Source: UBA11579 sp039714215 (GTDB taxonomy: Bacteria > Chloroflexota > Anaerolineae > Anaerolineales > UBA11579). From it: a stretch of 15,733 bases of DNA. Positions 1 to 7,561 of this stretch are shown here, piece by piece. The position numbers and the translations under genes were made by a program. The first letter of the stretch is position 1. Every line of letters starts with the position of its first letter. The stretch spans positions 1-15,733 of the forward strand of contig JBDLJU010000049.1 of assembly GCA_039714215.1 (NCBI GenBank), given 5' to 3'. Under the pieces are notes generated by a model. The model saw only the letters and a program-made list of their open reading frames with translations, was not told the origin of the DNA and did not search any database.

Positions 1-1305
1 CCGGCTGGCCGGTTGGCTTTGCTGCAAGCAGTCTCAGAGCTGGCGGTGGCGCAGCAAATGGCGCTCTATATTGTCGGTGGGTTTGTGCGCGATCTGCTTT
101 TAGACCGTCCAAGTGTCGATTTTGATCTGGTCGTAGAAGGCGATGCGATTGCCTTAGGAAAGGCGTTATCAGAAAAATTTGGCGGGCGAGTGGTCAGCCA
201 TAAGCGCTTTGGTACCGCCAAGTGGCAGCTGTTTGAGATCCACCCGCAGTTAACCAAGGTTCTGCAAACCGAGTTGAAAATTTCCGTGGATGATTTCCCA
301 GAGACTTTGGATTTAGTGACGGCGAGGCGCGAGTTTTACACTTACCCAACAGCGCTGCCGACTGTGGAGCGCGGCAGTATTAAACTGGATCTCCACCGCC
401 GAGATTTTACGATCAACACGCTGGCAATGCGCCTCGACGGCCAGCATTATGGCGATTTGTATGATTATTGGGGAGGGCTGGCAGACCTGCAAAATGGTTT
501 AGTACGGGTGCTGCACTCCCTCTCGTTTGTGGATGACCCCACCCGAATTTTGCGGGCAGTCCGTTTTGAACAGCGATTTGGTTTCCGCATTGGGGAACGC
601 ACGCGAGAATTGCTGGATAATGCGCTGTCCTTGCTTGAACGGGTTTCTGGAGACCGGCTGCGGCATGAAATGAAAATCATTCTAGAGGAGCCTAAGTGGA
701 AGGCGATGCTGGGCAGGTTGGCAGAGTTAGGCGTTTTTAAAGCGATCGATGCCGAGATTCCTTGGGACCAAGCGACCGAGACACGGATTGAGTTGGGGAT
801 GAAGAGTGTTCCCCCCGTGGAGTGGGACGTTCAGCTAAGTCAGGAGTCCGGTGTGCTGCCGATCTCGTTGGCTTATATCCTCTGGTTGGTTGAACTGACA
901 GAAGAACAAGCCAAAGCGACTTCAAAACGGCTGCGCCTACCGGGTTGGCTGCGGGACACGCTGCTGGCGGTGATTCGATTAAAAGAAGACCAGAGTAAAA
1001 TGAAAGAATTTTCTCCAAGCGAAATGGTTAACCGTTTTGAGGCGGAGCCAGAGCTGGCTTTATTTGTCTTTTCCCTTGTACTGACAGACGACAGCCTCAC
1101 CAAAAAAATCGAACGTTATTTCCTGGAGTGGCGGAAGGTACATCCGCATACCAGCGGCGATGATCTCCGTCAGCGAAAGATTCCGCCTGGACCGATGTAT
1201 GGCAAAATCCTTGATCAGCTGCGGGCAGCCTGGCTGGACGGAAAGATTCGCAGTAAAAAAGAAGAAAATAAGCTGTTGGAAGCATTGTTGAATGAAGATA
1301 AATAA
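1..1305 (+). CDS. tRNA nucleotidyltransferase / poly(A) polymerase family protein, 5' end outside window
   Basis: This is a class II nucleotidyltransferase that adds some or all of the 3' CCA of tRNA. The frame is open from base 1, so the true start is probably upstream; the TTG at 13 and the ATG at 58 look internal. Counting from the TTG, the head domain shows GGFVRD (residues 22-27), the metal-binding pair D36 and D38 in VDFD, RRDFTIN (129-135), and DDPTRILRAVRF (about 174-185), which sits where the EDxxR nucleotide-selecting motif of CCA enzymes lies. The remainder is a helical body and tail. From memory, VVEGDAI, LSFVDDPTRI and RFEQRFGF resemble the C-terminal half of DHH-CBS-nucleotidyltransferase fusions (A-adding enzymes), so an upstream DHH/CBS part is possible but not visible. 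CCA-adding versus A-adding activity cannot be decided here. The 3' end overlaps the next gene by 14 bases. Confidence 0.9.
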   Translation, partial: PAGRLALLQAVSELAVAQQMALYIVGGFVRDLLLDRPSVDFDLVVEGDAIALGKALSEKFGGRVVSHKRFGTAKWQLFEIHPQLTKVLQTELKISVDDFPETLDLVTARREFYTYPTALPTVERGSIKLDLHRRDFTINTLAMRLDGQHYGDLYDYWGGLADLQNGLVRVLHSLSFVDDPTRILRAVRFEQRFGFRIGERTRELLDNALSLLERVSGDRLRHEMKIILEEPKWKAMLGRLAELGVFKAIDAEIPWDQATETRIELGMKSVPPVEWDVQLSQESGVLPISLAYILWLVELTEEQAKATSKRLRLPGWLRDTLLAVIRLKEDQSKMKEFSPSEMVNRFEAEPELALFVFSLVLTDDSLTKKIERYFLEWRKVHPHTSGDDLRQRKIPPGPMYGKILDQLRAAWLDGKIRSKKEENKLLEALLNEDK

Positions 1306-1861
1306 GCTCTCAGACAGCCAGCCAGGTATAGGCTATCAATCCGGCGATTGGCTTCCTCAGGTCGTCTTCCGCTTAGCACGAGAATCTGACCTAAAGAAAA
1401 TTGAGTGGGATGGGGAATATGAGGAATACCGCAATGTGTATGCGGATGTTTTCAAACGCACAGAGAGCGGTCTGGCGGTGATGTGGCTGGCAGAGCTGCC
1501 CGGTATGGGTTTGATTGGACAGGTATTTGTGCAGCTTAAGACAAACCAGCGCAGTACTGCAAATGGAAAGACGCGGGCTTACGTACATTCCTTCCGGGTG
1601 CGTGATGCCTGGCGGGGTTGTGGCCTGGGAAAACAGCTGATGGATGTGGCAGAAGCTGATTTGCTGGAACGTGGTTTTCGAGAAGTAACCCTCAATGTCG
1701 CCCGGAATAATGAAGGCGCGCTGCGCCTCTACCAACGTCTGGGGTATGATATCATCAAGGAAATCCCCGGCCGGTGGTCTTATTACGACCCGAAAAAAGA
1801 GCTGAAACATGTTGTTGAGCCGGGTTACCGGATGATGAAGCGGATCGATCAGAAGATTTAA
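1292..1861 (+). CDS. GNAT-family N-acetyltransferase
   Basis: This 189-residue protein carries one GNAT fold. The acetyl-CoA pyrophosphate loop is visible as R108-G-C-G-L-G113 (the RxxGxG form), preceded by the strand HSFRVRDAW. It is followed by the C-terminal GNAT signature with N139/N140, A143, Y147 and LGY at 150-152. The N-terminal 25 residues are not part of the core fold. The ATG at 1292 lies inside the end of the nucleotidyltransferase gene, with a weak GGAAG about 11 bases upstream, so the two genes are probably co-transcribed and translationally coupled. The acceptor (protein N-terminus, antibiotic, polyamine or other) cannot be read from the sequence. The family call is firm and the substrate is unknown. 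Confidence 0.88.
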   Translation: MKINKLSDSQPGIGYQSGDWLPQVVFRLARESDLKKIEWDGEYEEYRNVYADVFKRTESGLAVMWLAELPGMGLIGQVFVQLKTNQRSTANGKTRAYVHSFRVRDAWRGCGLGKQLMDVAEADLLERGFREVTLNVARNNEGALRLYQRLGYDIIKEIPGRWSYYDPKKELKHVVEPGYRMMKRIDQKI

Positions 1862-1889
1862 TGTTAACTAAATTCTAAGCCCCTCACCC

Positions 1890-1918
1890 TTGCCAACGTT
1901 AACGACCCGTGCTAGAAT
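1890..1918 (+). promoter_or_regulatory. Sigma-70-type promoter of the nusA-folA operon
   Basis: A -35 box TTGCCA (1890-1895) and a -10 box TAGAAT (1913-1918) are separated by 17 bases. TGC directly before the -10 box makes it an extended -10. Transcription should begin near 1925, giving a leader of about 92 bases before the nusA ATG. The spacer contains the 8-base palindrome CGTTAACG (1897-1904), a possible operator. This is the best promoter match between the GNAT gene and nusA. It is a prediction by eye. Confidence 0.6.
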
Positions 1919-1950
1919 TTATGAGCAACACAAAGCATACCTGCATCACC

Positions 1951-1976
1951 GGAAAGTGGGTCAACCCCCACTTTTC
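1951..1976 (+). promoter_or_regulatory. Leader hairpin before nusA (possible attenuator)
   Basis: GGAAAGTGGG (1951-1960) pairs with CCCACTTTTC (1967-1976) around the 6-base loop TCAACC. That is ten pairs, one of them G-U. The hairpin lies inside the predicted nusA leader. The U residues on its 3' side pair within the stem and no clean U-tract follows, so it is a weak intrinsic terminator at best. From memory, GTGGG/CCCAC hairpins occur in leaders of rimP-nusA operons of other bacteria, where attenuation has been proposed. Control by attenuation or pausing here is inference. Confidence 0.55.
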
Positions 1977-2004
1977 TGCGTATAAGGGAGCTGTAAACTT
2001 AGTT

Positions 2005-2008
2005 GGAG
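2005..2008 (+). promoter_or_regulatory. Ribosome binding site that fixes the nusA start
   Basis: GGAG lies 8 bases before the ATG at 2017. The frame stays open upstream to a GTG at 1909 and an ATG at 1921, but both fall at or before the predicted transcription start (about 1925). This site therefore supports 2017 as the true start. Confidence 0.65.
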
Positions 2009-2016
2009 ATAATAAG

Positions 2017-3900
2017 ATGAAGAACGATTTTGCCCTGGCTTTTAATGAGGTCCTGGAAGATAAACAACTCCCCAAAGAGGTAGTAGTTGAGGCTCTTGAG
2101 GCTGCGATGGTTTCCGCGTACCGGAAAACTGTGAATGCATCTAGCGCGCAGCAAGTGCAGGCAAATTTTGACCTGGAAACTGGCGAGGTCACCATTTATG
2201 CAGAAAAAGAGGTCGTTGAAGATGTGCAGGATGAGCGCACTGAGGTCACCCTGGCGAATGCTTTAAAAGCAGACCCTGAGGCGGAACTGAACAGCGTTAT
2301 TATGGTAGAGACCACCCCGGATGATTTTGGCCGGGTTGCTGCTCAGACAGCCCGTCAGGTGATTCAACAGCGCATCCGCGAGGCAGAACGCCAGGCACAG
2401 CACGACCACTATAAAACCTTGGAAGGTGAAACAGTCAATGGGATCGTGCAGGCGATCAATGCTGGCGGCCTTACATTGGGATTGGACCGCAAAGCAGAAG
2501 GTACAATGCCGCGCAGCCATCAAATCCGTGGAGAACGATTCCGTCTGCATGACCGTGTGCGGGCACTGCTGCTCGAGGTAAAACAAACCCCGCGCGGCCC
2601 CCAAATAATTTTATCCCGAGCGCATAAAAACTTTTTGCGCCGATTATTAGAAGATGAAGTCCCTGAAATTTATCATGGGCTGGTCGAAATTCGTTCAATT
2701 GCCCGAGAACCTGGCTACCGCTCAAAGGTTGCAGTCTCGGCGTTGCAGCCGGGGATCGATCCGGTGGGTGCCTGTGTGGGTATCCGCGGGGTGCGCATTC
2801 AAGCGATTGTCCGTGAGCTGCACGAAGAGAAAATTGATGTAATTGAATGGAACCCAGATCCGGCGGCATTCATTGCCAAGGCTTTAAGCCCGGCGCGAGT
2901 GACCGGCGTGTACCTGGATGAAAGCTCTGATACAAAGACCGCCACCGTGGTGGTTCCTGAAGACCAGCTGAGTCTGGCAATTGGCCGAGATGGGCAGAAT
3001 GCCCGGTTGGCAGCCAAGCTCACCAGCTGGCGAATTGATATCAAGAGCCTGCCGGAAGCGACTTCTGATGCGCTCTTCAAATTGGTCAACAACCCAGAGA
3101 TGGCAGAAGAAGCGGCGGAGATGGCTGAGACGACCCAACAGGTTGAAGCCGTGTTGGCCCGAAAGAATGAAGGCCGCCCGATTACCCCCGAGGAATACCA
3201 GCTGTTGGGACGTTTTGTTAATAAGGTGGAAACAGGGGTTGAAGAAAAACGTCAGGCCGAGATCGAGGCGAAACGGGCAATTGAGCTCGAAGCCAGAGAG
3301 GGGATCCCTGAAACTGCTTTTGATATCCCACTTGATGAGCTGCCAATTTCACCGAGATCAATCATCACCCTGACAGGTGTGGGTTACTCAACAATTGGTG
3401 AGCTGATGCTCCAGATGGTCCTCGATCCGGATGTAATCCTGGCGATTGATGGGGTTGGACCGAAGACGGTTGAGAGTATCAATGAAACCGTGGCTGAGTT
3501 TGAATTCCCAGAACCCGAGCCAGAGCCAGAACCTGAGCCAGAAGCTGAGGCGGTCGAGGCGGTTGTGGAAGAAGCCGAAGTTGAAGGCGCGGTAGAAGCT
3601 GAAGATGTTGAGGTAATTGAAGGTGAAGTCGAGCCTGAAATTACTGAACCAGAAGCAGTAGAAGAAAAACCGGTTGAGCCTAAACCAGCGATTTCCATTG
3701 AAGAAGCTTTCTCAAAGAGTGAAATTACCTTTGTGAAAGATTCTGATGCCAAACCATTGTTTGCTGAAGAAAAAGGCAAGAAATCAAAGAAGAAATCTTT
3801 CAATGAGGTTGAGTACGATCCAGATTTAGATATGACCATTGTCCGCCGCCGCCGCAAGAGAGATGGGGACGAAGAGAAATGGGATGATTATCTGGATTAA
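2017..3900 (+). CDS. nusA: Transcription termination/antitermination factor NusA with long C-terminal extension
   Basis: NusA binds RNA polymerase and nascent RNA, modulating pausing, termination and rRNA antitermination. Counting from the ATG at 2017 (627 aa), the order is: N-terminal polymerase-binding domain (about 1-130), S1 domain (about 135-205), KH1 with GIRG (255-258), KH2 with GRDGQN (323-328), a charged helical linker (about 350-435), and a helix-hairpin-helix pair with GVG at 454-456 and 479-481. Then comes a low-complexity tail: an EP repeat (about 498-510), a Glu/Val-rich stretch, a basic KKGKKSKKK-like cluster, RRRRKR, and an acidic end. Bacillus-type NusA, by memory, ends soon after KH2, while E. 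coli NusA carries acidic repeats of HhH type. The tail here is thus an elaborated form. rimP, which usually precedes nusA, is absent. First gene of the operon. Confidence 0.95.
   Translation: MKNDFALAFNEVLEDKQLPKEVVVEALEAAMVSAYRKTVNASSAQQVQANFDLETGEVTIYAEKEVVEDVQDERTEVTLANALKADPEAELNSVIMVETTPDDFGRVAAQTARQVIQQRIREAERQAQHDHYKTLEGETVNGIVQAINAGGLTLGLDRKAEGTMPRSHQIRGERFRLHDRVRALLLEVKQTPRGPQIILSRAHKNFLRRLLEDEVPEIYHGLVEIRSIAREPGYRSKVAVSALQPGIDPVGACVGIRGVRIQAIVRELHEEKIDVIEWNPDPAAFIAKALSPARVTGVYLDESSDTKTATVVVPEDQLSLAIGRDGQNARLAAKLTSWRIDIKSLPEATSDALFKLVNNPEMAEEAAEMAETTQQVEAVLARKNEGRPITPEEYQLLGRFVNKVETGVEEKRQAEIEAKRAIELEAREGIPETAFDIPLDELPISPRSIITLTGVGYSTIGELMLQMVLDPDVILAIDGVGPKTVESINETVAEFEFPEPEPEPEPEPEAEAVEAVVEEAEVEGAVEAEDVEVIEGEVEPEITEPEAVEEKPVEPKPAISIEEAFSKSEITFVKDSDAKPLFAEEKGKKSKKKSFNEVEYDPDLDMTIVRRRRKRDGDEEKWDDYLD
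3508..3545 (+). repeat. Glu-Pro hexanucleotide repeat inside nusA
   Basis: Imperfect 6-base units of the form GARCCN encode five consecutive Glu-Pro pairs and then run into Glu-Ala codons. The unit varies at synonymous positions, so it is conserved more as protein than as DNA and is not a clean slippage tract. Confidence 0.75.
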
Positions 3901-3935
3901 GCAGACCGCCTGAGTGATTAGAAGGATGGTACGCG

Positions 3936-4232
3936 GTGCCAAAAGCCGGCAAGCGACGCAAGAAGCATAAACCACAGCGGACCTGTGTGGGCTGCCGATC
4001 TGTGCAAGAGAAGCGCACATTAATCCGCATTGTACGAAGTACAGATGGTGTGCAGATCGATCTGCAGGGGAAATTGGCAGGTCGGGGCGCCTATCTGCAT
4101 GACCGACGCTCGTGTTGGCAACTTGGATTAAACGGGCGATTGGCGCATGCCTTGAAAACTACCCTAAACGATTCTGAACGGCAGCTGCTGGAGGATTTTG
4201 CAGAGAGCTTGCCCACAGAAGAGGGTGCTTAG
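3936..4232 (+). CDS. rnpM: RNase P modulator RnpM (YlxR family)
   Basis: This small basic protein has 98 residues. It has the YlxR signature RTCVGCR (15-21) and GRGAYLH (49-55), with a conserved-type Cys at 60 followed by W. In Bacillus subtilis the family member binds the RNase P RNA and modulates its activity; that role is transferred here by homology. The first 12 residues are almost all Lys/Arg, consistent with RNA binding. The start is a GTG at 3936 with AAGGA about 9 bases before it. It sits 35 bases after nusA and 91 before infB, the usual nusA-ylxR-infB position. The ribosomal L7Ae-like gene (ylxQ) often found beside it in Firmicutes is absent. Confidence 0.9.
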   Translation: MPKAGKRRKKHKPQRTCVGCRSVQEKRTLIRIVRSTDGVQIDLQGKLAGRGAYLHDRRSCWQLGLNGRLAHALKTTLNDSERQLLEDFAESLPTEEGA

Positions 4233-4323
4233 GAGCAATAGATAGGTTTTCTATGGCTGCAGTTATGAGACGCGATACTGGATATTGGGGGACCAGCAAG
4301 AATGAACTTTAAGGAGCTAGACC

Positions 4324-6126
4324 ATGCCAGGTGAAGAAACCCAAACGATTGAATTACCGGCGATTACGACAGTTCGTGATTTTGCCGAGAAAATTAATGC
4401 AAGCCCAATTGACATTATCAAAGTCTTAATGGCCAATGGTGTAATGGCAAATATCAATCAGCAGATTGATTATGAAACCGCAGCAATTGTCGCTGCAGAG
4501 CTGGGATTTGAAACAACGCTGGAAGTAATTGACCAGGTATTGATTGAAGATACTGGCGAAGTGGCTTTATGGCGGCAGATGATTGCCAAAGAGGACCCAA
4601 AAGATTTGAGTCCGAGATCACCTGTGGTGACGATTTTGGGTCATGTTGATCATGGGAAAACTTCTCTGCTGGACGCGATCCGTTCGACAAAGGTGGCAGC
4701 CGGCGAGGCTGGCGGAATAACCCAGCATATCAGTGCTTATCAGATTGACCATAACGAAAAAACAATCACATTTCTTGACACCCCTGGCCATGCGGCGTTC
4801 ACCGCAATGCGCTCACGCGGTGCGCAAGGCGCAGACGTGGTTATTCTGGTAGTGGCAGCAGATGACGGCGTAATGCCCCAGACAAAAGAAGCCCTGGCGC
4901 ATGCCAAAGCTGCCAAAGTGCCGATTATTGTGGCTTTGAATAAGATGGATAAGCCGAACGCCAATCCAGAAAAGGTCAAGAAGGAATTAGCAGATAACGG
5001 ATTGATCCCTGACGATTGGGACGGCGATACGATCGTGGTGCCGGTATCCGCGACCGAGCAAACCGGTCTTGAAGACCTGCTCGAAGCGATTTTGCTAGTT
5101 TCGGATAATACTGAAATTTTAGCTAATCCGCAAGGCGAGCTGATTGGTACTGTGATCGAAGCTGAACGCGACCGCTCTAAAGGTGTTGTGGCAACTCTCC
5201 TGGTACAGAACGGAACAATAAAGATTGGTGACATTCTGGTTGCTGGCCAGGCTTCTGGCAGGATCCGAGCGATGTTCAACTTCCTCGGTGAAAAAATCAC
5301 CGAAGCCGGGCCGTCCACCCCGATTTCTTTGATGGGGTTGAGCGATGTGCCAAGCGCCGGTGATTTGATCCGGGTAGTGGATACTGATAAAGAAGCTCGG
5401 GCGATTGTGGCTGAGCGCCAGGAAAGCCAAAAGAACGCAAGAGTGGCGAGTATGGTGGCGGTAACGCTCGAAAACATGTTTGAGCGGTTCCAGGAGGGGC
5501 AGGCTCGTGAGCTGCGATTAATTATCAAGGGTGATGTGCAGGGATCTTTGGAACCGATCATTTCATCTTTAGAAGAGATTAGCGCCAGCGACGAAGAAGG
5601 GCAGATCCGCGTAAATATTCTGCACTCTGGCACCGGGAATATCAGCGAGAACGATATCACCCTGGCTGCTGCATCCCAGGCAATTGTGATGGGCTTCAAT
5701 GTGCAGGCCGATGAAGCAGCCCGAGTGACCGCTGACCGGGAAGGTATTTCGATCCGGTTTTACAATATCATTTACCGCCTGACCGAAGATGTTGAGAAGG
5801 CGCTTAAGGGGATGCTGGCACCGGAAGAGAAGCTCACCGTGATCGGTAAGGCTGAAGTACGCGCCTTGTTCAAAGTGCCGAAGATTGGAAAGATTGCCGG
5901 ATGCCGTGTGGTTGATGGAGAAATTCGCCGGAATGCGCTGATGCGTGTGCTAAGGAACGATAAATTAATTTATGAAGGCGAGATCAGCTCGCTGCGACAT
6001 GAAAAGGATGACGTGCGAGAAGTACGCTCTGGCTTTGAATGCGGGATCAATATTAAGGGGTTTGACGCTTTCGTAGAAGGAGATATTTTAGAGTGCTTCA
6101 CACGGGAGTTCGTAAAAATTGAATAA
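4324..6126 (+). CDS. infB: Translation initiation factor IF-2 (short form)
   Basis: IF-2 is the GTPase that brings fMet-tRNA to the 30S subunit and promotes 50S joining. The 600-residue protein opens with a single IF2N-type domain (about 8-70). After a short linker comes the G domain: G1 GHVDHGKT (106-113), G3 DTPGH (152-156), G4 NKMD (206-209), G5 SAT (242-244). The EF-Tu-like domain II, domain III and the C-terminal fMet-tRNA-binding barrel follow. Many bacterial IF-2 proteins carry several hundred extra N-terminal residues (E. coli about 890 in total), so this is close to the minimal bacterial form. The ATG at 4324 has AAGGAG at 4311-4316, spacing 7. The 91-base gap before it shows no convincing promoter or terminator. 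Confidence 0.97.
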   Translation: MPGEETQTIELPAITTVRDFAEKINASPIDIIKVLMANGVMANINQQIDYETAAIVAAELGFETTLEVIDQVLIEDTGEVALWRQMIAKEDPKDLSPRSPVVTILGHVDHGKTSLLDAIRSTKVAAGEAGGITQHISAYQIDHNEKTITFLDTPGHAAFTAMRSRGAQGADVVILVVAADDGVMPQTKEALAHAKAAKVPIIVALNKMDKPNANPEKVKKELADNGLIPDDWDGDTIVVPVSATEQTGLEDLLEAILLVSDNTEILANPQGELIGTVIEAERDRSKGVVATLLVQNGTIKIGDILVAGQASGRIRAMFNFLGEKITEAGPSTPISLMGLSDVPSAGDLIRVVDTDKEARAIVAERQESQKNARVASMVAVTLENMFERFQEGQARELRLIIKGDVQGSLEPIISSLEEISASDEEGQIRVNILHSGTGNISENDITLAAASQAIVMGFNVQADEAARVTADREGISIRFYNIIYRLTEDVEKALKGMLAPEEKLTVIGKAEVRALFKVPKIGKIAGCRVVDGEIRRNALMRVLRNDKLIYEGEISSLRHEKDDVREVRSGFECGINIKGFDAFVEGDILECFTREFVKIE

Positions 6127-6144
6127 TGAGGAAGGATTGGTACG

Positions 6145-6510
6145 ATGACATCTGAAGGCAGAGCCAGCCGGATTGCTCGACAAATTAAAGAAGACCTCTC
6201 AACAATTTTACTGTTTGACGTAGGAGATCCACGGCTTTCCGGAGTGTTTATTACGGATGTGAATGTCGACCGGGAACTCGCTTACGCCAATATTTTTGTC
6301 TCGACTTTGGAAGGCGTAGAGCGTGAACAAGAAGTGTTAGACGGGCTTAATCGAGCTAAAGGATATATGCGCAGCCAGCTTGCCCAGCGAATTCAACTGC
6401 GCTCTTTTCCTAATTTGCGATTTAACTGGGACCCAACCCCTGAAAATGCGGAACGGATTGAAAGATTGATTGATTCTTTGAGTAAGGATGATAATTCAGA
6501 GGATGACTAA
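6145..6510 (+). CDS. rbfA: Ribosome-binding factor A
   Basis: RbfA is a single-KH-domain protein that binds the 30S subunit during late 16S rRNA maturation. The 121-residue length is normal. Visible family features are the basic N-terminus with ASRIARQIKEDL, DPRLSGVFITDV (28-39) and the strand AYANIFVS (46-53), with an acidic C-terminus. The ATG at 6145 has GAGGAAGGA at 6128-6136, spacing 8, and lies 18 bases after infB, the standard infB-rbfA order. Its last codons overlap the start of the DHH phosphoesterase gene, suggesting translational coupling. Confidence 0.95.
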   Translation: MTSEGRASRIARQIKEDLSTILLFDVGDPRLSGVFITDVNVDRELAYANIFVSTLEGVEREQEVLDGLNRAKGYMRSQLAQRIQLRSFPNLRFNWDPTPENAERIERLIDSLSKDDNSEDD

Positions 6511-7480
6511 GTCTTTAACAGGTGCGGTGCGCGCCAAGCTGGATGAGGCAAACAGGATTTTACTCACGGCTCATGCACGACCAGATGGCGATGCAATTGG
6601 ATCGGTCTTGGCTTTTGGGATCGCGCTGCAGGATGCAGGGTATGAGGTTCAAATGGTGCTCAGCGACAGCGTGCCGGCAGCATTAAGGTTTTTACCCGGC
6701 AGCGACCAGGTAGTGACCTCTCCGAAAGGCGAGTTTGACCTGGTAATCACGCTTGACCTCGGTAATATGGAGCGGATTGGCGCGACACTTAAAAAGTTTT
6801 CAAAAATTGACATTAACATTGATCATCACCCTGATAATTCAAACTATGGGGAGATCAACATTGTCGATCCGGAAGCGGTCTCGGTTACCGAGATGCTGAC
6901 AGACTTGCTGCCGGAGCTTGGATTAGAAATTACTCAACCGGTCGCCACTAACTTGTTGGCCGGGTTGATTACCGATACGCTCGGCTTGCGTACACAGAAT
7001 ATGCGTCCCGCGGCGCTGCGCAAGGCGGCAGATTTGTTTGAAAAAGGAGCTGACCTGCCGGAGTTGTACTTCAAAACTCAGGTACAGCGCAGCTTTACAG
7101 CATCCCGCTATTGGGGTGCAGGGTTGTCAAAATTAGCCCGTAAAGATGGCCTGGTTTGGGCATCGTTATCGCTTGAGGACAGAAAATCTGTAAATTACTC
7201 TGGGCGAGATGACGCTGACCTGGTCAATATCCTCTCTGCAATTGATGATGCCGTGGTAGCGGTTATTTTTGTGGAGCAAGACGAGAAAACAGTAAAGGTC
7301 AGCTGGCGTAGCCGCTCAGCAGAGACAGATGTTTCTAAGGTCGCTCACCAATTCGATGGCGGAGGTCATCAAGCAGCCTCAGGCGCGATGGTGACAGGCA
7401 GCCTGCGTGAAGTTGAAGAAAAAGTTGTAAATACCACTTACCAGATGCTTGCAGAAAATATCAAAAAAGTGAATAATTAG
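6488..7480 (+). CDS. nrnA: DHH-family phosphoesterase, NrnA type (oligoribonuclease / pAp phosphatase)
   Basis: NrnA-type enzymes degrade RNA fragments of two to a few nucleotides and dephosphorylate 3'-phosphoadenosine 5'-phosphate (pAp). Counting from 6488: motif I HARPDGDAIGS (29-39), a conserved-type Asp in VITLD (90), the DHH motif IDHHP (111-115), and the DHHA1 signature GGGHQAASGA (291-300). Length (330 aa) fits a stand-alone NrnA and not RecJ. The start is uncertain. ATG 6488 has TAAGG immediately against it, and ATG 6503 has AGAGG immediately against it and gives a more family-like N-terminus. Both overlap rbfA, so reinitiation after rbfA is likely. The position between rbfA and truB is common in Gram-positive-type operons. 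Catalytic residues look intact; substrate range is inferred. Confidence 0.92.
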   Translation: MIIQRMTKSLTGAVRAKLDEANRILLTAHARPDGDAIGSVLAFGIALQDAGYEVQMVLSDSVPAALRFLPGSDQVVTSPKGEFDLVITLDLGNMERIGATLKKFSKIDINIDHHPDNSNYGEINIVDPEAVSVTEMLTDLLPELGLEITQPVATNLLAGLITDTLGLRTQNMRPAALRKAADLFEKGADLPELYFKTQVQRSFTASRYWGAGLSKLARKDGLVWASLSLEDRKSVNYSGRDDADLVNILSAIDDAVVAVIFVEQDEKTVKVSWRSRSAETDVSKVAHQFDGGGHQAASGAMVTGSLREVEEKVVNTTYQMLAENIKKVNN

Positions 7481-7561
7481 TTAGAGTAAAAATTCAGTTG
7501 GAAGCAACGGGAACTATTGAAAGTAAGACCCATTAAAAATATTCAGGGGTAAGGAGTAAAG

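Noticed and set aside
1909..2016. N-terminal extension of NusA from the GTG at 1909 or the ATG at 1921
   Set aside because: The frame is open for 36 codons, but it spans the -10 box, the predicted start point and the leader hairpin. The residues do not resemble NusA, and the ATG at 2017 has its own GGAG at proper spacing.
3384..3857. A 157-codon Ser/Thr/Gly-rich open frame opposite nusA
   Set aside because: It is the antisense of the Glu-Pro and Glu-Val repeats, which read as SGSGSG and STAS on the other strand. It has no independent support.
4302..4334. A 10-codon ORF (ATG 4302) across the infB start, a possible leader peptide
   Set aside because: It overlaps the infB SD and start but has no SD of its own and no attenuator hairpin near it. 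It is most likely chance.
4740..5699. A 319-codon open frame on the minus strand opposite infB
   Set aside because: It lies wholly opposite the conserved GTPase and domain II region of IF-2. Its product is Ser/Ile/Arg-rich with no recognisable domain, and it has no SD. It is a shadow of infB codon usage.
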